Source: an uncultured Oscillospiraceae bacterium (GTDB taxonomy: Bacteria; Bacillota; Clostridia; Oscillospirales; Oscillospiraceae). Taken from it: a stretch of DNA of 64,000 bases. The position numbers were made by a program, and so were the translations under genes. Under the pieces are notes generated by a model. It was given only the letters and a program-made list of their open reading frames with translations. It did no database searches and was not told the origin of the DNA. Of the stretch, positions 43,579 through 51,554 are shown in pieces (positions within the stretch are counted from its first letter, which is position 1; the number at the start of each line of letters is the position of its first letter). Where the stretch lies: the NCBI GenBank assembly GCA_934591815.1, contig CAKTPV010000011.1, positions 13,479 to 77,478 of the forward strand, given 5' to 3'.

Positions 43579-45333
43579 TTACAGGTGGTACTTCTGCTGG
43601 TACTCCTCATAGTATCGGGCAAAGGAGTGGGACTTCATGGCCCGCACGCTGCTGAGGTACTCGTGGGTATCGAAGGAGTCGGACTCCAGCTCGATAATCG
43701 CCACGGCGATGTTGGAACAGTGGTCGGCCACACGCTCGTAGTTGGTCAGCAGGTCGTTGAACACAAACCCCTGTCCCAGCGTACAGACGCCGGACTGGAG
43801 CCGGACAACATGGTGGGACTTCATCTCGTCGCACAGGCCGTCGATGATCTCCTCCAGCGGCTCCACGCGGGCGGCCTTCTGGATATCGTTGGACACAAAC
43901 GCCTCGATGGAGACCTCCAAGATCTCCCGCAGAGCGGACTCCATAACATCCAGCTCGTGGAGGGCGGCGGCGGAGAACTCCACCTCCTTGTCGTGGATCT
44001 CCTTGGCTGTCTGGGAGATGTTCAGCGCGTGGTCGGAAATACGCTCAAAGTCTGAAATAGTGTGCAGGAACTTGCTGACCTCCTCGCTCTGGGTGTCGGA
44101 GAGGGAACGGCTGGTGATCTTCATGAGATAGGTACCCAGCTTGTCCTCGTAGCGGTCGATGAGGGACTCTGTTTCCACCACGCTCTGGAGCGCCTTCTCC
44201 GAATAGCTGGTACGCAGCGCCATGGCGTCCAGCAGGTTGCCGGCGGCGCGCTGTGCCATGGAGTTGGTGACAAGACGGCTCTGCTCGATGGACAGGGCGG
44301 GGTGCTGGAGAAAGCGCTCCTCCAGGCGGTCCATGTCCTGCTCCTCGGCGACGAGGCCGGTGTCGGGGAACAGGAACACCACCAGCTTCTCCATGGCGCC
44401 GATCAGCGGAAACAGCACCACCAGCGTGGCCAGACGGAACAGGGTGTTCATCAGCGCGATACTGACGGCGGTCATGGTGTCGGTCAGGAACGGAAAGTGC
44501 AGCGCAGCATTGAGGCCGTAGAACACCGTTGCCCAGATCACCACGCCCAGCACATCGATGAGCAGGTACACGAAGGCGGTACGCTTACCATTGAGGTTTG
44601 CGCCCAGCGCCGACAGCAGCACCGGCACCGCCGCACCGATGGCGATACCCATGACGATGGGGAACGCGATCTCAAAGGTGATGGCGCCGGTGATGGACAG
44701 CGCCTGCAAAATACCCACTGCGGCAGAGGCGCTTTGCAGCACGCTGGTGAAGGCGATACCTACCAGAATGCCCAGCAGCGGGTTGGAGAACGATGTGAGG
44801 ATGCGGATGAACGCCTCGCTCTCCCGCAGGGGGGAGACGGCGCCGGACATGGCGGACATTCCGTACATCAGCACAGCGAAGCCCAGCAGGATACCTCCCA
44901 CATGGCGGGAGGAGGTCCTGCCGGAGCCCATGCGCAGGATGATGCCGATGACCGCCACGATACCGGTGATCACCTCGGTGCTCAGCAGCTGCACAAGGCC
45001 GCTGCCGCCGGGAATATAGGAAAGGCACAGGATCCAGCCGGTGATGCTGGTGCCAAGAATGGCGCCCATGATGACACTGATGGCCTGCCGCACCTTCATC
45101 ATACCGGAGTTGACGAAGCCCACCACCATAACAGAGGTGGCGGAGGAGGATTGGATCACAGCGGTCACGCCGGTTCCCAGCAGAACGCCCTTCAGCGGGG
45201 TGCTGCTCAGGCGGTAGAGGACCAGCTCCAGCTTACTGCCGGCAACTTTCTTCAGGCCGTCTCCCATCAGAGACATGCCAAACAGGAATAGGGCGATACC
45301 GCCCAGCAGCGATATCACGTCTGAAATGCCCAT
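43579..45333 (-). CDS. Na/Pi-cotransporter II family protein with PhoU-like domain
   Basis: About 584 residues. The membrane half contains two inverted Na/Pi repeats with the QSSS-type motifs IQSSSATSVMVVG (about 63) and LQSASAAVGILQ (about 200). The C-terminal 230 residues are helical with a PhoU-like domain (SDFERISDHALNIS, YERVADHCSNIA). Such proteins are predicted to move phosphate with sodium. Start ATG 45333 has GGGAGGAG upstream; a start six codons earlier is possible. Confidence 0.92.
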   Translation of the reverse strand: MGISDVISLLGGIALFLFGMSLMGDGLKKVAGSKLELVLYRLSSTPLKGVLLGTGVTAVIQSSSATSVMVVGFVNSGMMKVRQAISVIMGAILGTSITGWILCLSYIPGGSGLVQLLSTEVITGIVAVIGIILRMGSGRTSSRHVGGILLGFAVLMYGMSAMSGAVSPLRESEAFIRILTSFSNPLLGILVGIAFTSVLQSASAAVGILQALSITGAITFEIAFPIVMGIAIGAAVPVLLSALGANLNGKRTAFVYLLIDVLGVVIWATVFYGLNAALHFPFLTDTMTAVSIALMNTLFRLATLVVLFPLIGAMEKLVVFLFPDTGLVAEEQDMDRLEERFLQHPALSIEQSRLVTNSMAQRAAGNLLDAMALRTSYSEKALQSVVETESLIDRYEDKLGTYLMKITSRSLSDTQSEEVSKFLHTISDFERISDHALNISQTAKEIHDKEVEFSAAALHELDVMESALREILEVSIEAFVSNDIQKAARVEPLEEIIDGLCDEMKSHHVVRLQSGVCTLGQGFVFNDLLTNYERVADHCSNIAVAIIELESDSFDTHEYLSSVRAMKSHSFARYYEEYQQKYHL

Positions 45334-45464
45334 ATGCGCATCTCCTCCCATTATCTATCGTGATGAGTACCATTAGTATACAGGACAGACGGACATTTGT
45401 CGACAGGTCGAGCCTCAGAAAAACGTAAAATTTTCAGAAAGCTTTTGAAACTGCTTTGGCATTC

Positions 45465-45493
45465 TTGTCAAACCGGAGAAAAACGGGTATAAT
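45465..45493 (+). promoter_or_regulatory. Promoter of the small multidrug export-like gene
   Basis: TTGTCA at 45465 and TATAAT at 45488 with a 17-bp spacer, about 37 bp before the start. Confidence 0.85.
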
Positions 45494-45529
45494 AAGGGAC
45501 AGTTTTCGGAAAAAGGGGATCTCAGGTCT

Positions 45530-46006
45530 ATGCTGGAACACTGCTTGGTTGTTTTTTTCGTGTCCATGGTGCCTATTATCGAGCTGCGGGGCGCCATCCC
45601 CTACGGCGTGGGCTTCGGACTGCCTCTGTGGCTGACGTACTGCATCGCCATCGCGGGCAATATGCTGCCGGTGCCGCTGATCTATTTCTTCGCCCGCAGG
45701 GTGCTGGTGTGGGGCAGCGACAAGCCGGTGATCGGCCGGTTCTTCTCCTTCTGTCTGGTGAAGGGTGAGCACGCCGGACAGAAGCTGCAAAAAAAGGCGG
45801 GTCGCGGCCTGTACTGGGCGCTGCTGCTGTTTGTGGGCATTCCCCTGCCGGGTACCGGCGCATGGACGGGTACGCTGGCCGCCAGTCTTCTGGACATGGA
45901 CTTTAAGAAAAGCGTACTGGCCTGCATGGGCGGCGTGCTGCTGGCGGGCGTCATCATGGGCGCGCTGAGCCAGCTGGGTGTAGAGGTATTCCGCGCCGCC
46001 GTATAG
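45530..46006 (+). CDS. Small multidrug export-family (COG2426) membrane protein
   Basis: 158 residues with about five hydrophobic segments and the family features VPIIELRGAIPYGVG near the N-terminus and GIPLPGTGAWTGTLAA in the middle (a re-entrant-type loop). The family is named for small multidrug export but the transport activity is not well established; it is related to DedA-like folds. Single gene with its own promoter and terminator. Confidence 0.85.
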   Translation: MLEHCLVVFFVSMVPIIELRGAIPYGVGFGLPLWLTYCIAIAGNMLPVPLIYFFARRVLVWGSDKPVIGRFFSFCLVKGEHAGQKLQKKAGRGLYWALLLFVGIPLPGTGAWTGTLAASLLDMDFKKSVLACMGGVLLAGVIMGALSQLGVEVFRAAV

Positions 46007-46013
46007 CGGACAC

Positions 46014-46053
46014 AAAAAAAGGGAGCGTACACCTGCGGGTGTACGCTCCCTTT
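46014..46053. terminator. Bidirectional terminator between converging genes
   Basis: AAAGGGAGCGTACACC / GGTGTACGCTCCCTTT, long stem with A and T runs, shared by the export gene and the alarmone synthetase. Confidence 0.94.
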
Positions 46054-46065
46054 CGTATGGTCGTT

Positions 46066-46752
46066 TTATGCGTGGTAGCGGGGCTCCTTCCCCTGATAGA
46101 TGTCCTGCATCTCCTGATCGATCTCGCTGATAGCGTCGGAGCAAAGCCGCAGGCGGGCGGCGTCGTCGTCGGTAAACTGCCGCTCCGACTTGTAGCGCAG
46201 CTCATGCTCCAGACTGGCCCACATATCCATGGCGATGGTGCGCAGCTGGATCTCCACCGGCAGTACCATGGTACCCTCGGAGATGACGATGGGCACATTC
46301 ACCACCAGATGGAGGCTGCGGTAGCCGGAGGGCTTGGGGTTCTTGATGTAGTCCACCTCGCGGATGACCTCGAACGACTCGAACCGGGTCAGCAGCGAGC
46401 GGAGGTAGTAGATATCGTCCAGATAGTTGCAGATGACGCGGATACCGGCCAGGTCCTGTATGTGCGCGTAGATGTTGTCGATGCTTACCTCGAAGCCGCG
46501 GCGCTTCAGCTTGTCTGCGATACTGTCCAACGATTTGATGCGGTACTCAATGTGATGGATGGGCGAGTGGTCATACATCCGGGCGAACTCCTCGTCCAGG
46601 ATCTCCATCTGTGTCACGGCCACCTTCAGCGCGCTGCGGTACAGGTGGGTCACACGAACCATGCCGGCGGCCAGCGCCTGCTGCTCCGGCGGCAGATTTC
46701 CGGCCACGGAGATATCCTTCAGCCGGATGCTGCCGCTCTTCTCGATCATCAT
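46066..46752 (-). CDS. Small alarmone synthetase (RelQ/RelP type)
   Basis: Single-domain (p)ppGpp synthetase of 228 residues, lacking hydrolase and TGS domains. The synthetase core shows YRIKSLDSIADKLKRRG, DLAGIRVIC, GYRSLHLVV and EIQLRTIAMDMWASLEHEL with the catalytic Glu. Makes alarmone from ATP and GDP/GTP under stress. The N-terminus (residues 1-45) and the C-terminal helical segment are in keeping with RelQ. ATG 46752 is preferred; a TTG two codons earlier is possible. Confidence 0.92.
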   Translation of the reverse strand: MMIEKSGSIRLKDISVAGNLPPEQQALAAGMVRVTHLYRSALKVAVTQMEILDEEFARMYDHSPIHHIEYRIKSLDSIADKLKRRGFEVSIDNIYAHIQDLAGIRVICNYLDDIYYLRSLLTRFESFEVIREVDYIKNPKPSGYRSLHLVVNVPIVISEGTMVLPVEIQLRTIAMDMWASLEHELRYKSERQFTDDDAARLRLCSDAISEIDQEMQDIYQGKEPRYHA

Positions 46753-46835
46753 GGGCAATGCCCTCCTTCTTTCCTCATACGCCTATGATAACACGAAAGT
46801 ATGTCCTCCCTATGAACAAATCCCTTTCTTTTTAT

Positions 46836-46865
46836 ATTATACACGACAGAGGCCAGAAAATGCAA
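46836..46865 (-). promoter_or_regulatory. Promoter of the small alarmone synthetase
   Basis: On the minus strand, TTGCAT (46860-46865) and TATAAT (46836-46841) with an 18-bp spacer. Confidence 0.75.
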
Positions 46866-46903
46866 GAGAACGGTTGTACAATTTGCCTGAAATATACAAA
46901 AGA

Positions 46904-46929
46904 GTGCCGGCAGCCAAGGCTGCCGGCAC
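46904..46929 (-). terminator. Terminator of the glycolipid gene cluster
   Basis: GTGCCGGCAGCC / GGCTGCCGGCAC, a perfect 12-bp stem with a 2-base loop, just after the glycosyltransferase stop. The minus strand continues TCTTTTG. Confidence 0.8.
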
Positions 46930-46945
46930 TTCTCCGTATCGCACA

Positions 46946-48073
46946 CTATACGGCGGCGGGAGCTTGCCCGCAGCGGCACAGCACCGCGTCCGCCACACGC
47001 GCCGCCGCCCGGCCGTCAAAGTCCCGGCGCTGGGCGTTCACCAGTGCCTCCCGGCGGGCGTCGTCTGCCAGCAGGGACAGGGCGCTGTCCGCAATGGTAT
47101 CGTTCGTGCAGGCAGCCGCCCAGCCATGTTCGGCAAAAAACGCCTGATTGCGTGTCTCGCAGCCGCCCACCAGATCCGCCAGCAGCATGGGCACACCCTT
47201 GCAGGCGGCCTCGGTGATGCTGATGCCGCCGGGCTTGGACACCAGCAGGTCGGCGCTGTCCATATACTGCGCCACCCGGGAGGTGAACCCCACCGCCTGT
47301 ACCCGCAGCAAACTGCGCCTTTGCAGGGCATAGAGCATCTGGCGGTTGCTGCCGCACAGCACCGTGGCATAGTCCCCCGACCGCATCTGCTCGTCCAACT
47401 GCCGCGCCAGCTCGGTCATAGGGCCGCAGCCGATGCTGCCGCTCATGAGCAGGATGTGCCGCCCCTCCTCCGGCAGAGACAGCGCCCGCCGGGCGGCGGC
47501 ACGGTCGGCCGGGGCGTTGAACACGCTGCGGGTAGGGATGCCCGCCGGCAGCAGCGTTTCCGCCGCCATGCCGCAGCGGATGAACTCCTCCGCCAGTTCC
47601 TCGTGGGGGATGACACAGATGTCCGGCGCACAGTCGCCTACCGAGGGGCTGCACGTATAGTCCGTGGCCACGAAGCAGAAGGGCATGGGCGCGCCGCCGT
47701 TTTTGCGGAGCATGGTCATCATCAGCGCCGGGATCACATGGACGCACACCACGGCGTCAAACCGCTGGGTCTGCAAAAAGCGGTACAGACGGCGGGCGCC
47801 CCGGGCCAGATAGCGCTCCACCGGGTTATTTTTGGGGGCGGTGCGCCCCACCTCCTCCTCGGCGGTCATGTAGCCCGCCTTGTAGAGATGCGGATGGTGG
47901 CGGTACATCCGGGTATGCCAGCGGGACACCAGCTTGGACGCCTTCTGGGAGATGAAGGACAGGCCGTCCAGCACGGTGCAGTCCGCACCGCGGCGGCGAA
48001 ACGCCTCGGTCAACGCGGCAGCCACGGCGTTGTGTCCGCCGCCGGTATTACAGGTCAGTATCAGTATGTTCAT
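46946..48073 (-). CDS. MGDG synthase/UgtP-family glycosyltransferase
   Basis: 375-residue GT-B glycosyltransferase: N-terminal MGDG-synthase motif TCNTGGGHNAVAAALTEA, and C-terminal nucleotide-sugar site with SKPGGISITEAACKGVPML. Family members transfer glucose or galactose to diacylglycerol for membrane glycolipids and lipoteichoic acid anchors. The adjacent CrtO-like acyltransferase gene overlaps it, so the two may act on the same glycolipid. Exact donor and acceptor unknown. Confidence 0.88.
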   Translation of the reverse strand: MNILILTCNTGGGHNAVAAALTEAFRRRGADCTVLDGLSFISQKASKLVSRWHTRMYRHHPHLYKAGYMTAEEEVGRTAPKNNPVERYLARGARRLYRFLQTQRFDAVVCVHVIPALMMTMLRKNGGAPMPFCFVATDYTCSPSVGDCAPDICVIPHEELAEEFIRCGMAAETLLPAGIPTRSVFNAPADRAAARRALSLPEEGRHILLMSGSIGCGPMTELARQLDEQMRSGDYATVLCGSNRQMLYALQRRSLLRVQAVGFTSRVAQYMDSADLLVSKPGGISITEAACKGVPMLLADLVGGCETRNQAFFAEHGWAAACTNDTIADSALSLLADDARREALVNAQRRDFDGRAAARVADAVLCRCGQAPAAV

Positions 48074-48557
48074 GGCGTCCTTTCCGCTGCTCCCGTCGTT
48101 GCAGCAAGCTCCGCAGCCGCAGGAGCCGCGGTCTGTTGTAGCGTTGAATGAGGATAAACGGCAGATTTCCCAGCAGAAACCACACCGCCCACACGAGAAC
48201 GCCGCCCCAGCCGGGCCACAGCCGCAGGCAGAGCAGCCCCAACAGGCTGGAGGCAGTGTGTACCGCCTCCGCCACGCAGGTCTCCTGTACCAGCACCGCC
48301 GCCTGCGCGGCGGTGACGGCAGTGGGATCCACCCGCTTTTTTACCATATCCGGCAGAAGGCGGCTCATGTCCGGCACCAGCGTTTTCCAGCGCTCCACGC
48401 CGATGCGGGTATAGATCCGTCCCTGCTTTTCCCATTTGCAGCAGCGGTAGGGAAAGCGCTCTCCGTCAAACCACCGGCGGGGCAGCGCCTGTCCCAGCGG
48501 GTGCGCCGACAGCGCCAGTGCCAATAGCCAGATCACGCATTTGGCAAAGCCGCTCAT
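48048..48557 (-). CDS. CrtO-like (glycosyl-diaponeurosporenoate acyltransferase family) membrane protein
   Basis: 169 residues with two or three membrane segments and the family marks RRWFDGERFPYRCCKWEK near the N-terminus and LPFILIQRYNRPRL near the C-terminus. In staphylococci CrtO acylates a carotenoid glycoside. No carotenoid genes are seen here, so acylation of another glycolipid is more likely. Overlaps the glycosyltransferase by 26 bases and the TetR gene by 4. Confidence 0.72.
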   Translation of the reverse strand: MSGFAKCVIWLLALALSAHPLGQALPRRWFDGERFPYRCCKWEKQGRIYTRIGVERWKTLVPDMSRLLPDMVKKRVDPTAVTAAQAAVLVQETCVAEAVHTASSLLGLLCLRLWPGWGGVLVWAVWFLLGNLPFILIQRYNRPRLLRLRSLLQRREQRKGRHEHTDTDL

Positions 48558-49123
48558 GCGTCCCCTCCCGTCTCGCAGCTGCGCTCCAGCATACGGCGCA
48601 GCGAGCCCTCCAGCAGGTAGCCGGTGCGCTCCACCGTCTGCTCCGCGTTGTCCTTCAGGCCAAACCGCAGCCAGCGGGAGATCATGCCCAGCAGGGCGCT
48701 GGTGAAGTACATCGTCACCGTGTGCAGATCCTCCTCCGGCACCGGCAGACCGGCGGCGGTGCGGCGCACCAGCGACTCCGTGACGGCGTAGGTCACATCG
48801 TAGATGTAGTCCTCCAGCAGGTCGCGCTGGCTGGAGTGGAACAGGTGGGTCACCGCACGGCGATGCTCCCGGATAAAGGCGGTGAGCTGCTGGGCGATCT
48901 CCGTCCAGTTGCGGTCGGACAGGCCCTCGGCGATCATCCGCTGCGCCACGAGCTCCATCAGCTCCCGGATCAGCGCATAAATGTCGCAGTAGTAGTAATA
49001 GAAGGTGTTGCGGTTGATACCGCAGTGATCGGCAACGTCCACCACGGATATCTTATCCAGCGGGCGCTGCTCCAGAAGCTGGAGGAACCCCTCCATAATG
49101 CGCTTTTTCGTGGTTTGAGCCAT
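48554..49123 (-). CDS. TetR-family transcriptional regulator
   Basis: 189 residues. The N-terminal HTH is typical (KISVVDVADHCGINRNTFYYYYCD), and the C-terminal ligand domain resembles the DhaS-like TetR_C group. First gene of the operon with the acyltransferase and glycosyltransferase, so it probably controls them. The 160 bases upstream include ATCTGTCCGACTTGGACAAAATCGACGATCTGTC, in part a loose dyad (GTCCGACTTGGAC) that could be its operator. Confidence 0.88.
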   Translation of the reverse strand: MAQTTKKRIMEGFLQLLEQRPLDKISVVDVADHCGINRNTFYYYYCDIYALIRELMELVAQRMIAEGLSDRNWTEIAQQLTAFIREHRRAVTHLFHSSQRDLLEDYIYDVTYAVTESLVRRTAAGLPVPEEDLHTVTMYFTSALLGMISRWLRFGLKDNAEQTVERTGYLLEGSLRRMLERSCETGGDA

Positions 49124-49284
49124 GCGTCTCCTCCGTTCCGCCGCTCCCTCCCGGAAGCCGCACCGTCAGTCGTCGGGGCGACAGCCCCTCTGGCTCGATG
49201 GTAGCGGGTTTCAACAGATTTTGCAATCTGTCCGACTTGGACAAAATCGACGATCTGTCTGAATTTCAGACAGCGGCAGGCCGA

Positions 49285-50391
49285 TCACAGGTCCAGCTTC
49301 AGGTCGCCCTCCTTGATCCAGCCCCATTTCCGCAGGGGGATGGCGATGAGCCACGTCAGTACGGCGGGCAGCACGAAGGAGATCAGCACCAGACCCAGCC
49401 AGTCCATGCCGGTGATGGCAGCCTTTGTCCCGGCGGCGATGTCGTTGACCCAGCCGGTGTACACGCCGATCTGTCCTACCAGACCGCAGGTACCCATACC
49501 GGAGGACACCGGCGCACCGTTCATCTCCATGCGGAAGATGCAGGTGGCGACGGGCCCGGTGATGGCAGAGGCCAGCGTGGGCGGGATCCATATCCGGGGG
49601 TTGCGGACGATGTTGCCCATTTGCAGCATACTGGTGCCGATGCCCTGCGCCGCCAAACCGCCCCAGCGGTTCTCACGGAAGCTCATGACAGCGAAGCCCA
49701 CCATCTGGGCGCAGCAGCCCGCCACGGCAGCGCCGCCGGCCAGCCCTGTCAATCCCAGTGCCGCGCAGATGGCGGCGGAGGAGATGGGCAGCGTCAGCGC
49801 CACGCCGATGATGACGGACACCAGAATGCCCATGAAGAAGGGCTGCAGCTCCGTCGCCCACATGATGGCCTGTCCCACAGCGGAGGCCGCCTTGCCCACC
49901 GGCGCGGCGATCAGCGCCGCAAGGCCGATACCGGCCAGCACCGTGACGATAGGTGTCACCAGAATGTCGATCTTCGTCTCCTTGCTGACGGCCTTACCCA
50001 CCTCGGCGGCGAACAGCGCCACGAACAGCACGGCAAGCGGGCCGCCTGCGCCGCCCATATAGTTGGCGGCAAAGCCCACGGGGATCAGGGAGAACAGCAC
50101 CAGCGGCGGCGCCTTCAGCGCACCGGCGATGGCCACCGCCATGCCGGGGCCTACCATGGCCGAGCACAGCCCGCCGATGGTGTAGTTCACCGCGCCATCG
50201 CCCTTGCCGATGGTGACGATGACGGCGTTCAGGAACCCGATGTGGAACTGCTGCCCGATGGTGTTGAGAATCGTTCCCACCAGCAGCGTGCAGAACAATC
50301 CCTGTGCCATAGCGCCCATGGCGTCGATGAAATAGCGCTTTGCGGAGAAAACGATGTCCTTACGGCGCAGAAACGCCCGTATCTTTTCCAT
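49285..50391 (-). CDS. PTS EIIC-like membrane transporter (PTS_EIIC_2 family)
   Basis: About 368 residues, eight to ten membrane segments with glycine-rich loops (NYTIGGLCSAMVGPGMAVAIAG, ANYMGGAGGPLAVL, MNGAPVSSGMGTCGLVGQ). It matches the family of EIIC-type permeases that stand alone without EIIA/EIIB genes nearby, so sugar phosphotransfer is uncertain. Start ATG 50391 has GAGGT upstream; a longer reading lacks a site. Confidence 0.8.
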   Translation of the reverse strand: MEKIRAFLRRKDIVFSAKRYFIDAMGAMAQGLFCTLLVGTILNTIGQQFHIGFLNAVIVTIGKGDGAVNYTIGGLCSAMVGPGMAVAIAGALKAPPLVLFSLIPVGFAANYMGGAGGPLAVLFVALFAAEVGKAVSKETKIDILVTPIVTVLAGIGLAALIAAPVGKAASAVGQAIMWATELQPFFMGILVSVIIGVALTLPISSAAICAALGLTGLAGGAAVAGCCAQMVGFAVMSFRENRWGGLAAQGIGTSMLQMGNIVRNPRIWIPPTLASAITGPVATCIFRMEMNGAPVSSGMGTCGLVGQIGVYTGWVNDIAAGTKAAITGMDWLGLVLISFVLPAVLTWLIAIPLRKWGWIKEGDLKLDL

Positions 50392-50440
50392 GCTTCTATA
50401 CCTCATTTGTATGTCGTTGGCCCGTGGATACGGGATCTTA

Positions 50441-51064
50441 TTATCCATTATATAAGGTCGAGCCGCCGTTTGTCAATGTGTCCCTGAGCCACTGAAACAC
50501 CGGCGCGCCGTCATCTGCGTCCCGCCGCCGATGGATAAAGCTCTGGCGCTCCGGGTGCCACTGAACGCCCAACACCGGACGATTCGGCGCGTACAGTGCC
50601 TCCGCTGTGCCGTCGGGTGCCCACTGGCACAGCCGCAGCCCCTCCCCCACCCTGTCCACCGCTTGATGGTGGCTGCTGGTGACGGTGGGCCACGGCCCCA
50701 GCAGCGCCGCCAGTGGCTCCTCCGCCCGGCTGGGATGCACCATATCCCCCTCCGGTATCTGATGGCCGGGGAGATCGTCCCGCAGCGTACCGCCCCGGAA
50801 CACGTTGAGCGCCTGCATCCCCCGGCAGATGCCCAGAATGGGACGGCGCGCCTCCCAGAAGGCGCGCAGGAGGAACGTCTCCTCCGGCGGCAGACGGCCG
50901 TGGATATCTCCGCCGCCGGGCAGCAGCAAACCGCCGCAGGCCAGCGCCGCCATGAGACTGCGGCTCACCACCGGACGCAGTCCCACGGCCTCCAGCGCCA
51001 GCCGGTAATTGGCGTAGTCCCCCGGCTCTCCGTAGAGGAACACGGTATTTGCAGGTTTTGTCAC
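50441..51064 (-). CDS. Class-I glutamine amidotransferase-like hydrolase (peptidase C26, PuuD-like)
   Basis: 207 residues with the nucleophile elbow GICRGMQALN (catalytic Cys), VTSSHHQAVD and the His/Glu pair in QWHPE. Closest in style to gamma-glutamyl-GABA hydrolases of polyamine breakdown. Starts at GTG 51064, eight bases after GGAGG. It is slightly shorter than usual (about 240), with a compact N-terminus. Confidence 0.85.
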   Translation of the reverse strand: MTKPANTVFLYGEPGDYANYRLALEAVGLRPVVSRSLMAALACGGLLLPGGGDIHGRLPPEETFLLRAFWEARRPILGICRGMQALNVFRGGTLRDDLPGHQIPEGDMVHPSRAEEPLAALLGPWPTVTSSHHQAVDRVGEGLRLCQWAPDGTAEALYAPNRPVLGVQWHPERQSFIHRRRDADDGAPVFQWLRDTLTNGGSTLYNG

Positions 51065-51124
51065 GGCAGACACCTCCCCCTCCCAGAGAATGCGGCCGCC
51101 GGTGAAAATATGCAGGAAAGGGTG

Positions 51125-51153
51125 TTGCACCGCAGAAAAAAATGTGGTATGAT
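51125..51153 (+). promoter_or_regulatory. Promoter of the disrupted tRNA-Ser locus
   Basis: TTGCAC at 51125 and TATGAT at 51148 with a 17-bp spacer. It still points into the truncated tRNA-Ser and is the only clear promoter before the complete tRNA-Ser at 51429. Confidence 0.8.
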
Positions 51154-51216
51154 ATCGTGCGTGTCATGTGCGGCAGCGGGAGCGCCGCTGCACGCATGGC
51201 AGGGCAAGTCCCATAG

Positions 51217-51286
51217 GGAGATGTACCCAAGCGGTTGAAGGGTCCGCACTCGAAATCGTGTCGGTCGCTTTCCGGGGTGACCTCGC
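51217..51286 (+). pseudogene. Truncated tRNA-Ser (CGA), 5' part only
   Basis: GGAGATG acceptor strand, D arm (CCCAAGCGGTTGAAGGG), anticodon arm with CGA and a long variable arm are present, then the sequence breaks off near 51286. The T arm and the 3' acceptor strand are missing. The break fits insertion of the integrase element that follows. It cannot form a working tRNA. Confidence 0.85.
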
Positions 51287-51315
51287 AAACCCTTGATACT
51301 TCTGGCTTCTTCCGC

Positions 51316-51382
51316 TTTTCTACACTTTTTCAAAACTGAATATCTACGGTTTTTCTACGCTTTGTCTACGATTTCTACACTT
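51316..51382 (+). repeat. Iterated TTTTCTACRCTT arm-type integrase sites
   Basis: Five related words in 67 bp: TTTTCTACACTT (51316), TATCTACGGTT (51341), TTTTCTACGCTT (51351), TTGTCTACGATT (51362) and TTTCTACACTT (51372). They lie 30-95 bp inside the presumed element end, the expected place for arm-type sites of a tyrosine recombinase with an N-terminal arm-binding domain. Confidence 0.65.
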
Positions 51383-51428
51383 GGTTCTCAATCAGCCGGA
51401 AACCCGCAAAGCCTTGAAAATACAGCAT

Positions 51429-51519
51429 GGAGATGTATCGAAGTGGTCGTAACGAGGCTGACTCGAAATCAGTTGACGGGTCAAACCGTCCGGGGGTTCG
51501 AATCCCTCCATCTCCGCCA
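51429..51519 (+). tRNA. tRNA-Ser (CGA), complete
   Basis: 91 bases: acceptor GGAGATG / CATCTCC, D arm, anticodon stem GCTGA / TCAGT with loop CTCGAAA (anticodon CGA at 51464-51466), long variable arm, T arm GGGGGTTCGAATCCCTC and encoded CCA. It is similar to but clearly diverged from the truncated tRNA-Ser upstream. It has no promoter of its own that I can see, and sits between the arm-type sites and the integrase. Confidence 0.95.
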
Positions 51520-51522
51520 GAG

Positions 51523-51552
51523 CCTGCAGTGGTGATTCCACTGCAGGTTTTT
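51523..51552 (+). terminator. Terminator between tRNA-Ser and the integrase gene
   Basis: CCTGCAGTGG / CCACTGCAGG with a TGATT loop, followed by five T. It can also form on the minus strand after the integrase, without a T run. Confidence 0.88.
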
Positions 51553-51554
51553 AT

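Noticed and set aside
51316..51382. CRISPR-like array because of the repeated words.
   Set aside because: The repeats are only 11-12 bp with irregular spacing of 10-25 bp and no unique spacers; arm-type integrase sites explain them better. No CRISPR array or cas gene was seen in the window.
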